DNA from: Streptomyces griseoruber
GTDB taxonomy: Bacteria; Actinomycetota; Actinomycetes; Streptomycetales; Streptomycetaceae
Assembly: GCF_001514205.1 (NCBI RefSeq)
Contig: NZ_KQ948763.1
Coordinates: 1-64,000 of the forward strand
Direction of reading: 5' to 3'
Length of the DNA: 64,000 nt
Below the pieces are notes generated by a model that had not been told where the DNA came from, searched no databases, and was given only the letters and a program-made list of their open reading frames with translations. Shown one piece after another: positions 1-8,690 of the stretch. A program made the position numbers and the translations under genes. Numbering within the stretch: the first letter of the stretch is position 1; each line of letters begins with the position of its first letter.

Positions 1-1081
1 AAGTCTCAGACAGTTGATGGCCCTGTTTGTGATCGGTGCTATAGCCGGCCTGAGCGTTTGTGCAGTCGGTGTGGGCGCATCATGCAGATCGCAGCACGCG
101 GTCAGGGTGATCAAGGTGACCAATGCGTGAGCTGCTATAGAGGTCAGGTGGCTTCGTGTTCTGTATGTGGGCTCGAAAAGCCATGCAAGGGCGCGAAGAG
201 CGGTCGACCGATTTGTGCTACATGTTCACCCAAGTCTCCCGTACCTCAGGTGCCGTGTGCCGAGTGCGGTCGTGTTCGGCCAGTCACAATTCGATGGCCG
301 ATTGGGCCTGTTTGTATTACTTGCTACAAGCGAATCCGCGGCAGGGCTGCAAAGTGCCCCGTGTGCCATAACATTCGCCCTCTGATCGGTAGCACCGATG
401 GAAGTCAGCGGTGCTGCGGGCCTTGCGTTGGGGTCGACCTGACGTACACCTGCATCAACTGTGGTGCATGCGGTGATCTCTATCGACGTGGGGAGTGCGC
501 CAGGTGTGTACTTCGGCGTGAGCTTAATGAGTATTTTGAGCCGAGTCGCAATACTCGGCTTGCTTCCTTAGTCTCCGAGCTCGAGACAGTAGAGAATCCG
601 CGCACCGTTCTCTTCTGGCTCCGCTACCAGCAGGGTGGAGCGCATCTATTGAAGGAACTAATGAGTTCTGGACGTCCGCTCAGTCATGAGCTCCTTGACG
701 AATTTCCGCATAGGCAGGCAGCCACACATTTGAGGCACATCTTGGTGCATATGGGCGCTCTTCCTGCTCGGGACGAGAATGTTGCCCGGACAGAGCAGTG
801 GGTTGAGGACTTCCTGAGTGAAGCAGAGCACCATCGGGCCGTGGTCCAACCTTATGCTCTCTGGGTTGTTCTGCGTCGAGCGCGCCGCCGAGCTGAGACG
901 CGCGGGCTCACTCGCGCCGGGGCCAATTATGCAAGGGCCCTAATTTCCACTGCTCTAGCTTTCTTGCGATGGCTTGACGAAGAGGGGACCAACCTTGAAG
1001 CGGTAACGCAAGGAGAAGTTGATCGATGGTTGTCCGAAGGTGCCACGTCGCGATATCGGATTGCGGATTTCTTGAACTGGG

Positions 1082-1085
1082 CTAG
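1082..1085. repeat. CTAG target-site duplication, left copy
   Basis: CTAG directly abuts the left inverted repeat and is repeated at 2969-2972. Joining base 1085 to base 2973 gives an uninterrupted reading frame through the split gene. Confidence 0.8.
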
Positions 1086-1108
1086 TACTCCAGCCGTAGA
1101 TCGTGATC
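1086..1108. repeat. IS left inverted repeat
   Basis: This begins TACTCCAGCCGTAGATCG and matches the reverse complement of 2946-2968 at 22 of 23 positions. The transposase stop codon lies two bases inside it. Confidence 0.9.
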
Positions 1109-1109
1109 T

Positions 1110-2432
1110 TCATGGTTGGAGTGCCGCTTGCCTCCGGTAGTGGCACTGGCGTGCACGGGCTTGGTGCCGTCGTCGCCAGTGTGACCAGCGCAGTCGGTGC
1201 GCGAGGTCGTGGACGGGGCTGACCAGGGCCGCGAACAGGTGCTGGATCTCGTTGCCGGTCAAGGGGATCAGGCCGTCGGGGGTAGGTCGGTCGCGGCGTT
1301 CAGTGGCTGCGGTGATGGCGAGGAAGGCGTGGGCGAGCATCGCGAGGGTGACCCAGCGGTGCCAGGAGGTCCAGCGGCGGACCTGGTGCTCGTCCAGACC
1401 GGTCAGGCCCTTGCCGGCCTGGAACGTCTCCTCGACCGTCCAGCGCCGTCCGGCCACCCGCACCAGCTCGGACATCGGCACCGGGCGGGGTGAGAAGCAG
1501 CGGTAGAAGGCGAGTTCTCCGGTGAGGCGGTTGCAGCGGACCAGCAACCACCAGTGGCCGGGCCGACCAGCGGGGCCGTGGATAACGATCTGTGCCCAGT
1601 CGTAGTACCGCTCGCCCTTCGCGCCCGCTCCGGCCGACAGTCGCTGCCAGGCCCGCTTCGGGACCCGCGCGGCCAGGTTCTTGGCCTGAAACTTCCCGGC
1701 GTGCGTGACGACGGGGTGGGTGCTGGAGACGGCCAGGACATAGCCGGTCTGGCGATGTTCCAGGGCAGTCCGCAGGTGCGGGTTGTCTCCGTAGACCTCG
1801 TCTCCAGCGACCCAGCGCGCGGGAGTTCCCGCGTCCAGAGCTCGTTGGACCATGCGGGCGGCGAGTTGGGGTTTGGTGGCGAACGCCAGACCATCCGGGA
1901 TGCCCGCACGCCGGCAGCGGTCCGGGTCCTCGGTCCACGAGCGCGGCACGTACAGGGCCCGGTCGATGGCAGCGTGTCCGCGGGAGGCCGAGTACACGAG
2001 ATAGACGGCGACCTGGGCGTTCTCGATGCGGCCGGCCGTGCCGGTGTACTGGCGCTGGACGCCGACGGTCGCCGTGCCCTTCTTCAGATCGCCCGTCTCG
2101 TCGACCACGAGCACCGCCTCCGTGTCGTGCAGGTGCTCGACCACGTAGCCGCGTATGTCGTCACGGATCGCGTCGGCGTCCCATTTCGCGCGGTGGAGCA
2201 GGTGCTGCATACCGTCCGGGGTCGCGTCACCCGCGTGCTCGGCCAGGGTCCAGCAGTTCTTCCGCGGCAGGTCCGACAGAAGCCCGGAGACCAACCGCCG
2301 CACCCGGCGACGGGGCTCAACTCGGGCGAACCGGCCCGCGATCCGGCTCATCAGAGCCTCGAACGCCGCCTGCCAGTGGGCAGGTACTACGCTGGCGTCC
2401 GAGGCCGCCACGCGATCATTGGTTGTCCACAC
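1110..2432 (-). CDS. IS701-family DDE transposase
   Basis: This 440-residue protein moves the surrounding IS by cut-and-paste DNA transposition. The acidic triad is visible: Asp in VVDETGDLKKG near residue 110, Asp in AGDEVYGD near 205, and Glu in WTVEETFQ near 335, each in the setting usual for IS701 enzymes (DDE nuclease of the IS4/IS701 group). The N-terminal 70 residues are basic and probably bind the ends. The frame is intact, with no stops or shifts, so the copy may be active. The ATG at 2432 gives the longest reading; an internal start near SDASVVPAHW is also possible. Confidence 0.9.
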   Translation of the reverse strand: MWTTNDRVAASDASVVPAHWQAAFEALMSRIAGRFARVEPRRRVRRLVSGLLSDLPRKNCWTLAEHAGDATPDGMQHLLHRAKWDADAIRDDIRGYVVEHLHDTEAVLVVDETGDLKKGTATVGVQRQYTGTAGRIENAQVAVYLVYSASRGHAAIDRALYVPRSWTEDPDRCRRAGIPDGLAFATKPQLAARMVQRALDAGTPARWVAGDEVYGDNPHLRTALEHRQTGYVLAVSSTHPVVTHAGKFQAKNLAARVPKRAWQRLSAGAGAKGERYYDWAQIVIHGPAGRPGHWWLLVRCNRLTGELAFYRCFSPRPVPMSELVRVAGRRWTVEETFQAGKGLTGLDEHQVRRWTSWHRWVTLAMLAHAFLAITAATERRDRPTPDGLIPLTGNEIQHLFAALVSPVHDLAHRLRWSHWRRRHQARARQCHYRRQAALQP

Positions 2433-2456
2433 AACACCTAATGATCAACGGCGGCC

Positions 2457-2909
2457 TCACCTGCCTGGACGCCACCGGAACCAGTAGTCGAGACCCTCGA
2501 CCCGGTAACGGGCGCCGGCGTCGAACCGCAGCTCGCCCACAAGCCGCCTCGCGCCGTCCGGCGCCTGGCGGTACGGAGCCAGTAGCAGGGCCAGCTCGTC
2601 GTAGCGGACGTCGGTCCCACCCTGGCCCGGATGGGTTTCCGACCCCACCGTCCCTGCTTCATAGCGCTCGTTCCACCTGGCGAAGATCGCCCACTGCTCG
2701 CGCTCCAGCTCCACCGCAGCATCGCTGGCGGGCCAGACGCGGTACTCGTCCGCTTCGTCGGCATCGTCCCAGTCGTAGCCCTGGAAATAGTGGGGCCTGC
2801 CGTCGACATCGGCCAGGCCGGCGCGTGGCCCGCTGCACCACTCCAACTCGACGTACACACGCTCGAAGCCGTCCGCCATCAGCTGCACTTCGTCCCAGGT
2901 CTCAGCCAC
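2457..2909 (-). CDS. Passenger protein of unknown function inside the IS
   Basis: This 150-residue acidic, aromatic-rich protein (MAETWDEVQLMADGFERVYV at the start) lies inside the inverted repeats. It sits just upstream of the transposase on the same strand, with 24 bases between them. It has no signal peptide or membrane segment. Tryptophan and tyrosine are abundant, including an LDYWFRWR tail. Codon use matches the transposase and host and the frame is clean, so it looks like a real gene. I do not recognise a domain. Its position suggests it travels with the element, as an accessory or cargo gene. Confidence 0.65.
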   Translation of the reverse strand: MAETWDEVQLMADGFERVYVELEWCSGPRAGLADVDGRPHYFQGYDWDDADEADEYRVWPASDAAVELEREQWAIFARWNERYEAGTVGSETHPGQGGTDVRYDELALLLAPYRQAPDGARRLVGELRFDAGARYRVEGLDYWFRWRPGR

Positions 2910-2945
2910 ACGCGCAGGCTACCGACGAGCGGCCTCCGCATCCAT

Positions 2946-2968
2946 GATCGCGATCTACGGCTGGAGTA
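2946..2968. repeat. IS right inverted repeat
   Basis: This is the reverse complement of the left repeat at 1086-1108 with one mismatch. It ends in CTACGGCTGGAGTA, next to CTAG. Confidence 0.9.
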
Positions 2969-3573
2969 CTAGGCGATGTCGACTTTGTTGTGACCTGAGT
3001 GTTCCAGCCCGGGCGTCTGGCGATCCTGTGAATTTCCATTCGGAAGAGGATCAGGTCAAGCTTCTGATTCGATGTGTTCAGGACACAGAGCTACCGATGG
3101 ATGTTCGGGCAGCAGGCGCGTTGGTGCTGCTATATGGGGTTCCTGTCAGTCGCATTTCTCAATTAACCGTGGATCATCTCAATAAGCGGAGTGACGGTAC
3201 CTATCTGACTCTTGGTGAGCATCCGGTATTGCTGCCCCCCGCCGTCGCGAAGCTGATCATTGAACAAGCATCTCGCATCCCAAGATCAGTAGTGAGTCGA
3301 AGCGACGCGGGAATGCACTGGCTATTCCCGGGAAATCTGGCTGGCAAGGCAATTGGCGCCACTCCATTGGCGCAGAGCCTCACAAATCATGGAATTGGTG
3401 TTCGTGCGGCCAAGAACACTGCGGTTCTGTCACTCGCATCTGATCTGCCAGCTCCTGTGCTCAGTCAGATCCTCGGGGTGCACATCAACACAGCCGTGCA
3501 CTGGGTTAAGTACGTGAAGCGAGACTGGGCCAGCTACGTCGAGAGCCGCAGGCATACGGCACGTCGAGAATAA
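2969..3573 (+). pseudogene. C-terminal part of the split recombinase-like protein
   Basis: Native sequence resumes after the IS with the second CTAG. Spliced to the left part, the junction reads FLNWARRCRLC without a frame change. The fragment gives about 200 residues of a tyrosine-recombinase-like catalytic domain: ALVLLYGVPVSRISQLTVDHL corresponds to the box I region, and GVRAAKNTAVLSL followed by LSQILGVHINTAVHWVKY corresponds to boxes II and III. The usual box I arginine is not in its expected place. The nucleophilic tyrosine position of the IYTHV-type motif is tryptophan (AVHW). The ancestral protein was therefore probably already a poor or inactive recombinase, perhaps a DNA-binding partner. 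Any product starting at ATG 2944 would begin inside the IS. Confidence 0.7.
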
Positions 3574-3625
3574 GTGGTCTCCGCCAGTATCCCCGCCGTG
3601 CCGGTCAGGTCCCCGTGATCTGGCA

Positions 3626-3660
3626 AGGGCGGTGGAGCCGGTCCCCGGCTCCACCGCCCT
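3626..3660. terminator. Bidirectional hairpin terminator
   Basis: A perfect 16-bp stem (AGGGCGGTGGAGCCGG with its complement) with a 3-base loop lies between the convergent recombinase fragment and the terD gene. It can end transcripts from both sides. Confidence 0.8.
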
Positions 3661-3710
3661 CGGTGTTTCCTGCCCTCTGCTGCCCGGTGCGTTCTCTGTT
3701 CTCGACGGGA

Positions 3711-4241
3711 TCAGGACCGGCGTACCTGGCCCATGACCCTGGTGAACGTCACCGGGTCGTCCTCGAATCCCTGGACACCCTGGTGGAACGTCCAGCCGTC
3801 GGACTCGCGCACGAACTCCGCGACCGTCGCCGCCGTCGCGCCGAGCACACCACCGAACTCGTCCTCGTCCAGAACCGTGTAGCCCTCCCGTATCCGGAAG
3901 GCGGGGTTGAGGACGCTGACGAAGGTGCGGTGCGCCGGATGCTGCTGGATGACGACACCGACCACCACGCGCGCGTACCGCGCGTCCAGCCGCTCGAGCT
4001 CCAGCGTCATGACCTCGTCCCAGCCGAAGCCCTTGCCGTCCTTGCTGTCCCGGTTGAGATAGATCGTGCCGTCCGGCGAGCGGCTGTCGAAGTGCACCAC
4101 ATAGGCGGGCGCCCCGGACGGATCGCTCGCGAGGTACGTCGCGGCGACGATGTCCAGATCGGTGGCCGCCTGTCCCGCCGGACTCGGGTCCCACTTCAGC
4201 GCCATCTCGACCTTGCGGATCCCCTTGTTGATGCCGCTCAC
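3711..4241 (-). CDS. TerD family protein
   Basis: This 176-residue protein of the TerD/CABP family is linked to tellurite and general stress resistance and, in Streptomyces, to calcium-related development. Family features are DLDIVAATYLASD, VVHFDSRSPDGTIYLNRDS with its acidic calcium-binding loop, and GWDEVMTLELERL. The start is set at GTG 4241 because GGGGAGGG lies seven bases upstream; the longer frame to 4292 lacks a ribosome site. It is monocistronic and divergent from the next gene. The biochemical role of single TerD paralogues is not settled. Confidence 0.85.
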   Translation of the reverse strand: MSGINKGIRKVEMALKWDPSPAGQAATDLDIVAATYLASDPSGAPAYVVHFDSRSPDGTIYLNRDSKDGKGFGWDEVMTLELERLDARYARVVVGVVIQQHPAHRTFVSVLNPAFRIREGYTVLDEDEFGGVLGATAATVAEFVRESDGWTFHQGVQGFEDDPVTFTRVMGQVRRS

Positions 4242-4394
4242 GGACGTCCCTCCCCGTTCACCGTCTGACCTCACCCCGAACTGCCCGATCATCAGGGCCG
4301 GTTGTCCATCCTGCCACGCGCGCGTGGCTCACGGCATGGCTGCTCTGCGCCAGAGAGTGACCGACGCCACGCCCTGTGGCCTTACCATGGCGCG

Positions 4395-5000
4395 GTGCTG
4401 GTCAAGTGGATTCGCTGCACCGTGGTGGACCGCCGCGGTTTCGAACGGGGGCAGCGAAAGTGGGCGGGGCTTCTGGGGGAGCCGGGATTTCGGGGACAGG
4501 GCGGGGGCTGGAGCAGGAGCCGGCCCTCCGTCGCGCATGTCTTCGCCTTCTGGGAGAGCCGTGCCTTCTACGACTCCTTCATGGCGCGTTCCCATGACCG
4601 GCTGGCCGCGGCCCAGGCGGGCACGTTCAAGGACGCCCAGGTACGGCTGTTCGACCACCGCTTCGACGTGAAGACCGGCTTCGAGCCCCGTTTCACCGAC
4701 TCCGACCTGCTGCGCGTGGCCCTGTGCAGGGTCCACGAGGAGCGCGCCGAACACTTCACCCTGATGCAGGAGAAGGTGTGGAACCCGGCCATGGCCGGCT
4801 CGCCCGGCATGATCCGCGGGCTGTTCGCCGAGGCGCCCGGCCATGAGTTCATGGTCCTGTCGATGTGGCGTTCCGAGGCCGAGCACGGAAAGTACCGCAC
4901 CGAACGCGTGGAGCGGCTCGCGCTGCGCGCCCAGACGGAGGCGGACATCGCCGCTCTCACCGGTGACATCATCGAACTGGAGACGACCTGGACCGTATGA
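4395..5000 (+). CDS. YdbC-like (DUF4937) protein
   Basis: This protein of about 201 residues starts at GTG 4395 (VLVKWIRCTVV), chosen because similarity to small dimeric alpha/beta-barrel proteins begins there. It reads as two related halves, with FAFWESRAFYDSFM in the first and MVLSMWRSEAEHGKYRTERV in the second, as in antibiotic-biosynthesis-monooxygenase-like folds. There is no signal peptide. Substrate and role are unknown; the family assignment is from memory of YdbC/DUF4937 proteins. It is transcribed away from terD across about 150 bases. Confidence 0.6.
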   Translation: MLVKWIRCTVVDRRGFERGQRKWAGLLGEPGFRGQGGGWSRSRPSVAHVFAFWESRAFYDSFMARSHDRLAAAQAGTFKDAQVRLFDHRFDVKTGFEPRFTDSDLLRVALCRVHEERAEHFTLMQEKVWNPAMAGSPGMIRGLFAEAPGHEFMVLSMWRSEAEHGKYRTERVERLALRAQTEADIAALTGDIIELETTWTV

Positions 5001-5130
5001 GCACTGGTCCTGACCACTTGTGGTGGAAGATGTGCACTCCTGTGACTCATGGTGCTCGATCCGTGTGACCTACGCCGTATGGGCGCCGTACGAGTATTCG
5101 ATCTGCCGCATCCCGATCTAGGGTTTTGGC

Positions 5131-5814
5131 ATGGCACGACCACGGCGCATCGTCCTTGTCCGGCACGGGGAATCAACGGGCAATGTTGATGACACCGTCT
5201 ACGAGCGTGAACCCGACCACGCGCTGGCCCTCACCGACCGAGGCCGGCGGCAGGCCGAGGAGACCGGCAAAAGGCTCCGGGAGGTACTCGGCGACGAGCC
5301 GGTCAGCGTGTACGTCTCCCCCTACCGCCGTACGCACGAGACCCTCCGGGCCTTCCATCTCGATCCCGACCGCATCAGGGTGCGGGAGGAGCCCCGGCTG
5401 CGTGAGCAGGACTGGGGGAACTGGCAGGACCGCGACGACGTACGGCTCCAGAAGGCCTACCGGGATGCCTACGGGCACTTCTTCTACCGTTTCGCGCAGG
5501 GTGAGAGCGGAGCCGATGTGTACGACCGGGTCGGCGGCTTCCTGGAGAGCCTGTTCCGCAGCTTCGAGGCCCCTGACCATCCGCCGAACGTGCTCATCGT
5601 GACCCACGGCCTCGCCATGCGGCTGTTCTGCATGCGCTGGTTCCACTGGACGGTCGCCGAGTTCGAGTCGCTGTCGAATCCGGGGAACGCCGAGATGCGC
5701 ATGCTCGTTCTCGGGGACGACGGGAAGTACACCCTTGACCGGCCCTTCGACCGGTGGCGAGATCCTGAGTCCTACGGGGGTCACCGGATAGAGTGGCAGG
5801 GCGATGACCGCTGA
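5131..5814 (+). CDS. Histidine phosphatase (phosphoglycerate mutase-like)
   Basis: This 227-residue protein has the catalytic RHG signature near its start (IVLVRHGESTGN, His about residue 12) and the second histidine in VTHGLAMRLF near residue 160, where the phosphohistidine chemistry of the superfamily takes place. The insert KAYRDAYGHFFYRFAQGESGADVYDRV is typical of broad-specificity phosphatases rather than glycolytic mutases. It overlaps the ADP-ribosylglycohydrolase gene by 11 bases, so the two are very likely co-transcribed and co-translated. The substrate cannot be read from sequence. Confidence 0.85.
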   Translation: MARPRRIVLVRHGESTGNVDDTVYEREPDHALALTDRGRRQAEETGKRLREVLGDEPVSVYVSPYRRTHETLRAFHLDPDRIRVREEPRLREQDWGNWQDRDDVRLQKAYRDAYGHFFYRFAQGESGADVYDRVGGFLESLFRSFEAPDHPPNVLIVTHGLAMRLFCMRWFHWTVAEFESLSNPGNAEMRMLVLGDDGKYTLDRPFDRWRDPESYGGHRIEWQGDDR

Positions 5815-6709
5815 CTCCTCTCCCGACGGGCGCCTGGAGCGCGCTCTCGCCAGTCTGCGCGGACTCGCGGTGGGTGACGCCCTCGGGTCACAGTTCTTCG
5901 TGCCCGCGAACTACCCGCTGCTGAAGGACCGCGCCCTGCCGCCCGGCCCCTGGCAATGGACCGACGACACCGAGATGGCCTGCTCGGTGGTGGCCGTCCT
6001 GGCCACCCACCACCGTATCGACCAGGACGCCCTGGCCCGCTCCTTCGCGGAGCACCACGACTTCGACCGAGGCTACGGCCCCGCGGTCAACCGCCTGCTG
6101 CGGCTGGTTCGCGAGGGCGCCGACTGGCGCGAACTGTCGGCGGCCCTGTTCAAGGGACAGGGATCCTGGGGCAATGGCGCGGCGATGCGGATCGCCCCCC
6201 TGGGGGCCTGGTACGCGGACGACCCCGAGCAGGCCACCCATCAGGCCGAGATCTCCTCCTATCCCACGCATCAGCACCGGGAGGCCGTGGTCGGTGCCAT
6301 GGCCGTCGCGGCGGCCGCCGCGCTGGTCGGCGCGCCCGGCGGCCCGCCCGGTCCCGGGGCGCTGTTGGACGGGGTCATCGCCCTGGTGCCCAAGAGCGCC
6401 GTCGGCGCCGGTCTGCGGCGCGCCAGGGACATGCTCGACTACCGCGACGCGGGCACGGTCGCGGCCGTGCTGGGCTGCGGACGGCGTACGTCCGCCCATG
6501 ACACCGTTCCCTTCGCGCTCTGGTCGGCCGCGCGCGCCCTCGGCGACTACGAGACGGCGTTCTGGACGACCGCGCAGGTCGGCGGGGACGTCGACACCAC
6601 CTGCGCCATCGTGGGCGGCGTGCTGGCCGCCGGGAAGACCGGCATGCCTCCGGCCACCTGGGCGGAACAGGTGGAGGCGCTGCCGGGGTGGGTCGCCACG
6701 CCCGTCTGA
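5804..6709 (+). CDS. ADP-ribosylglycohydrolase family protein
   Basis: This 301-residue member of the DraG/ARH family removes ADP-ribose from proteins or nucleotides using two magnesium ions. Metal-binding motifs are visible: GLAVGDALGSQF near residue 20, WTDDTEMA near 54 and QVGGDVDTTCAIVGG near 265. The length is normal. It starts inside the end of the phosphatase gene (11-base overlap), suggesting linked functions in nucleotide or ADP-ribose metabolism. No ADP-ribosyltransferase gene is adjacent. Confidence 0.88.
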   Translation: MTADSSPDGRLERALASLRGLAVGDALGSQFFVPANYPLLKDRALPPGPWQWTDDTEMACSVVAVLATHHRIDQDALARSFAEHHDFDRGYGPAVNRLLRLVREGADWRELSAALFKGQGSWGNGAAMRIAPLGAWYADDPEQATHQAEISSYPTHQHREAVVGAMAVAAAAALVGAPGGPPGPGALLDGVIALVPKSAVGAGLRRARDMLDYRDAGTVAAVLGCGRRTSAHDTVPFALWSAARALGDYETAFWTTAQVGGDVDTTCAIVGGVLAAGKTGMPPATWAEQVEALPGWVATPV

Positions 6710-7051
6710 CCGGTCGAGCGGGGGAGGTCCCCTGCGTTTCGTGTGGCGTCTCATGGCCGATTCAGGGGCGTTCAGCCCGGGACGGCTGTCTCCCGTGTTC
6801 CGGAGTGAAGACTCTGCGTGTCCGTCGGGAACTCTGCGTAATCACTCGGGCGTTGTCCTGTCATCCGCTGTGCGGTGTGTGAAGGCACGGGCGGGTGACG
6901 GGGAGCGGCTGTTCAGGGGGTGGTGGTCATGTGGTTCAGCGTGTTCGCGCTGACGGCCGGGTCGGTGTTGTGGGCCGTCGGCGCACTGCGGATGGCCGTG
7001 GCACCGCCCCTGCGGGCCGCGCTCGGGGCGACGCCGGGCCATCCGCGCGCT
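6710..7051. other. Intergenic, convergent gene ends
   Basis: This is a 342-base gap between the glycohydrolase and the exporter gene read from the other side. A hydrophobic frame starting near 6920 (MWFSVFALTAGSVLWAVGAL) could be a small membrane peptide, but it has no stop before running antisense through the exporter. No convincing hairpin was seen. Confidence 0.4.
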
Positions 7052-8599
7052 TCACCCCGCCGTGGGCCCCGCCGTCCCGGACAGGGCGTCCAGATCGCTC
7101 TTGCGGACCCTGATCACGAACCAGGCCGTGACCAGGGCCATGGAGGCTATCGCGGCGGCCGGGACGAAGGCGGTGGAGATGCCGTGGGCGAGGACCTCGT
7201 GTCCCCAGGGGGCGGGCAGTTGATGCGTCTTGGCGAACTCGGCCTTCTGCTCGGCCGTTCCGTCGGCGAGGAAGCCCGGCAGCTGCTTCTCCGCCTCGTC
7301 CTTGCTGGCCGAGCCGAAGACCGTGGTCAGGATCGCCAGCCCGAGCGAACCTCCCACCTGCTGGGTGGCATTGAGCAGTCCGGACGCGGCGCCGGCTTCG
7401 TGCGGGGCGACGCCGGAGACGGCGGTGACCGTCGCCGTCACGAAGTTCAGGCCCATGCCGAAGCCGAACACCAGCATGGGGCCGAGCACTCCGCTCAGGT
7501 AGGAGCTGTCGGGGTTGATGAACGTCAGCCAGGAGAGGCCGGTCACGACCAGCGTGGCCCCGGCGAGCATGAACGGCTTGGGTCCCAGGGTGGGCAGGAA
7601 GCGCTGGGACAGTCCCGCGCCGACCGCGATCGCGGCTGTGATGGGCAGGAAGGCGAGCCCGGCGCTGATCGGGCTGTAGCCGAGCACGTTCTGCACGAAG
7701 AGGACGATGTAGAAGAACATGCCGAACATCGCCGCGGCCAGGCTCAGCATGATCAGGTACGTGCCGGAGCGGTTGCGGTCGGCGAACATCTTCAGCGGAG
7801 TGATCGGCTCTTTGGCCCGCATCTCGGTGAACACGAAGGCCAGCAGCAGGACCAGCGCGGCACCGAAGGCCACGAGCGTCAGACCGTCCCGCCAGCCTTC
7901 GCCGGCAGCCCGGATGAACGCGTAGACCAGGGAGGCCATACCGGCCGTCGAGGTCACCGCGCCCGCGATGTCGAAGCGCCCCGGATGCCGCTCCGACTCG
8001 TTGATGTAGAGCGGTGCGAGGGAGGCGATGAGCACGCCGATGGGCACGTTGACGAAGAGCACCCACCGCCAGTCCAGCCATTCGGTGAGCATGCCGCCCG
8101 CGAGCAGGCCTATGGCACCGCCGCCCGCGGAGACGGCGGCGAAGACACCGAAGGCCCGGTTGCGTTCCGGGCCTTCGGGAAACGTGGTGGTGATGAGTGC
8201 CAGCGCGGTGGGCGAGGCGATGGCGCCTCCCATCCCCTGCAGGGCTCGCGCCGCCAGCAACTGCCAGGGCTCCTGAGCCAGTCCGCCGAGCAGCGAGGCG
8301 AAGGTGAAGAGCAGGATTCCGGTCATGAACACCCTGCGTCGGCCGAGGATGTCACCTGCTCGGGCGCCGAGCAGGAGCAGACCGCCGAAGGTGAGTGTGT
8401 AGGCGCTGACGACCCAGGTGAGGTCGGTGGTGCTGAATTTCAGCGCGTCTTGAATGTGCGGGAGTGCGATGTTCACAATCGTCGCGTCGAGTACCACCAT
8501 GAGCTGGCAGGCCGCGATGACGGTGAGCGCGATGCCGGGATGCCCGTCCCGGCGGGCCGCACCCGGTTTCTGGTCCTGAATCAACTGAGAGGTTGTCAC
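7052..8599 (-). CDS. MFS drug:proton antiporter, DHA2 (14-TM) family
   Basis: This 515-residue inner-membrane exporter has about 14 hydrophobic segments. Family motifs are LDATIVNIALPHIQ in the first helix (D1), GARAGDILGRRRVF between helices 2 and 3 (motif A) and MGGAIASPTALALI (motif C, antiporter). It probably exports a toxic organic compound, as EmrB/QacA relatives do. It is divergent from a TetR gene, with two palindromes in the shared promoter region, so it is likely repressed until ligand binds the TetR protein. Substrate unknown. Confidence 0.92.
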   Translation of the reverse strand: MTTSQLIQDQKPGAARRDGHPGIALTVIAACQLMVVLDATIVNIALPHIQDALKFSTTDLTWVVSAYTLTFGGLLLLGARAGDILGRRRVFMTGILLFTFASLLGGLAQEPWQLLAARALQGMGGAIASPTALALITTTFPEGPERNRAFGVFAAVSAGGGAIGLLAGGMLTEWLDWRWVLFVNVPIGVLIASLAPLYINESERHPGRFDIAGAVTSTAGMASLVYAFIRAAGEGWRDGLTLVAFGAALVLLLAFVFTEMRAKEPITPLKMFADRNRSGTYLIMLSLAAAMFGMFFYIVLFVQNVLGYSPISAGLAFLPITAAIAVGAGLSQRFLPTLGPKPFMLAGATLVVTGLSWLTFINPDSSYLSGVLGPMLVFGFGMGLNFVTATVTAVSGVAPHEAGAASGLLNATQQVGGSLGLAILTTVFGSASKDEAEKQLPGFLADGTAEQKAEFAKTHQLPAPWGHEVLAHGISTAFVPAAAIASMALVTAWFVIRVRKSDLDALSGTAGPTAG

Positions 8600-8622
8600 T
8601 ATGGGTCCCCCACAACTGCTTT

Positions 8623-8642
8623 AGTGAACGCTGGCGTTCACT
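8623..8642. promoter_or_regulatory. TetR operator 1
   Basis: AGTGAACGC, two bases, GCGTTCACT: perfect 9-bp arms. The site is 23 bases upstream of the exporter start codon and 48 bp from a near-identical copy. Confidence 0.8.
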
Positions 8643-8670
8643 CTCGCGTCCACGGTAGTGAGTCCCCAGT

Positions 8671-8690
8671 AGTGAACGCAAGCGTTCACT
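8671..8690. promoter_or_regulatory. TetR operator 2
   Basis: This site has the same arms as operator 1 (AGTGAACGC and GCGTTCACT) with AA instead of TG in the centre. It lies on the TetR side of the divergent promoter region. The 48-bp centre-to-centre spacing is between four and five helical turns. Confidence 0.8.

Larger units (their letters stand above)
1..1140 (+). pseudogene. N-terminal part of a CxxC-rich, recombinase-like protein, split by an IS
   Basis: The frame is open from base 1, so the true start lies before the window. Native sequence runs to about 1085; the last 18 or so codons and the stop belong to the inserted IS. The protein begins with about ten CxxC knuckles (for example CSRCG, CVSCY, CSVCG, CATC, CAEC, CPVC, CINC, CARC), which suggests stacked zinc ribbons. 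A helical stretch follows that looks like the core-binding domain of tyrosine recombinases (around TQGEVDRWLSEG, next to the break). Codon use is poorer in G and C at third positions than the neighbours, a sign of horizontal origin. The rest of the gene resumes at 2969. Function is unknown; the recombinase relation is inferred from the fold pattern. Confidence 0.75.
1086..2968 (-). mobile_element. IS701-family insertion sequence with a passenger gene
   Basis: The element is about 1.88 kb. It is bounded by 23-bp inverted repeats that differ at one position, flanked on both sides by CTAG, and contains a DDE transposase plus a second small gene read in the same direction. It interrupts the recombinase-like gene that starts before the window. 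IS701 elements are known to make 4-bp target duplications of the type YTAR, which CTAG fits. CTAG is itself palindromic, so it could also be counted as part of the repeats; the restored reading frame after deleting one copy supports target duplication. Two genes and the length make it larger than a plain single-gene member of the family. Confidence 0.85.

Noticed and set aside
1554..2441. Long plus-strand frame opposite the transposase
   Set aside because: It mirrors the transposase codons; the DDE motifs on the minus strand show which is real.
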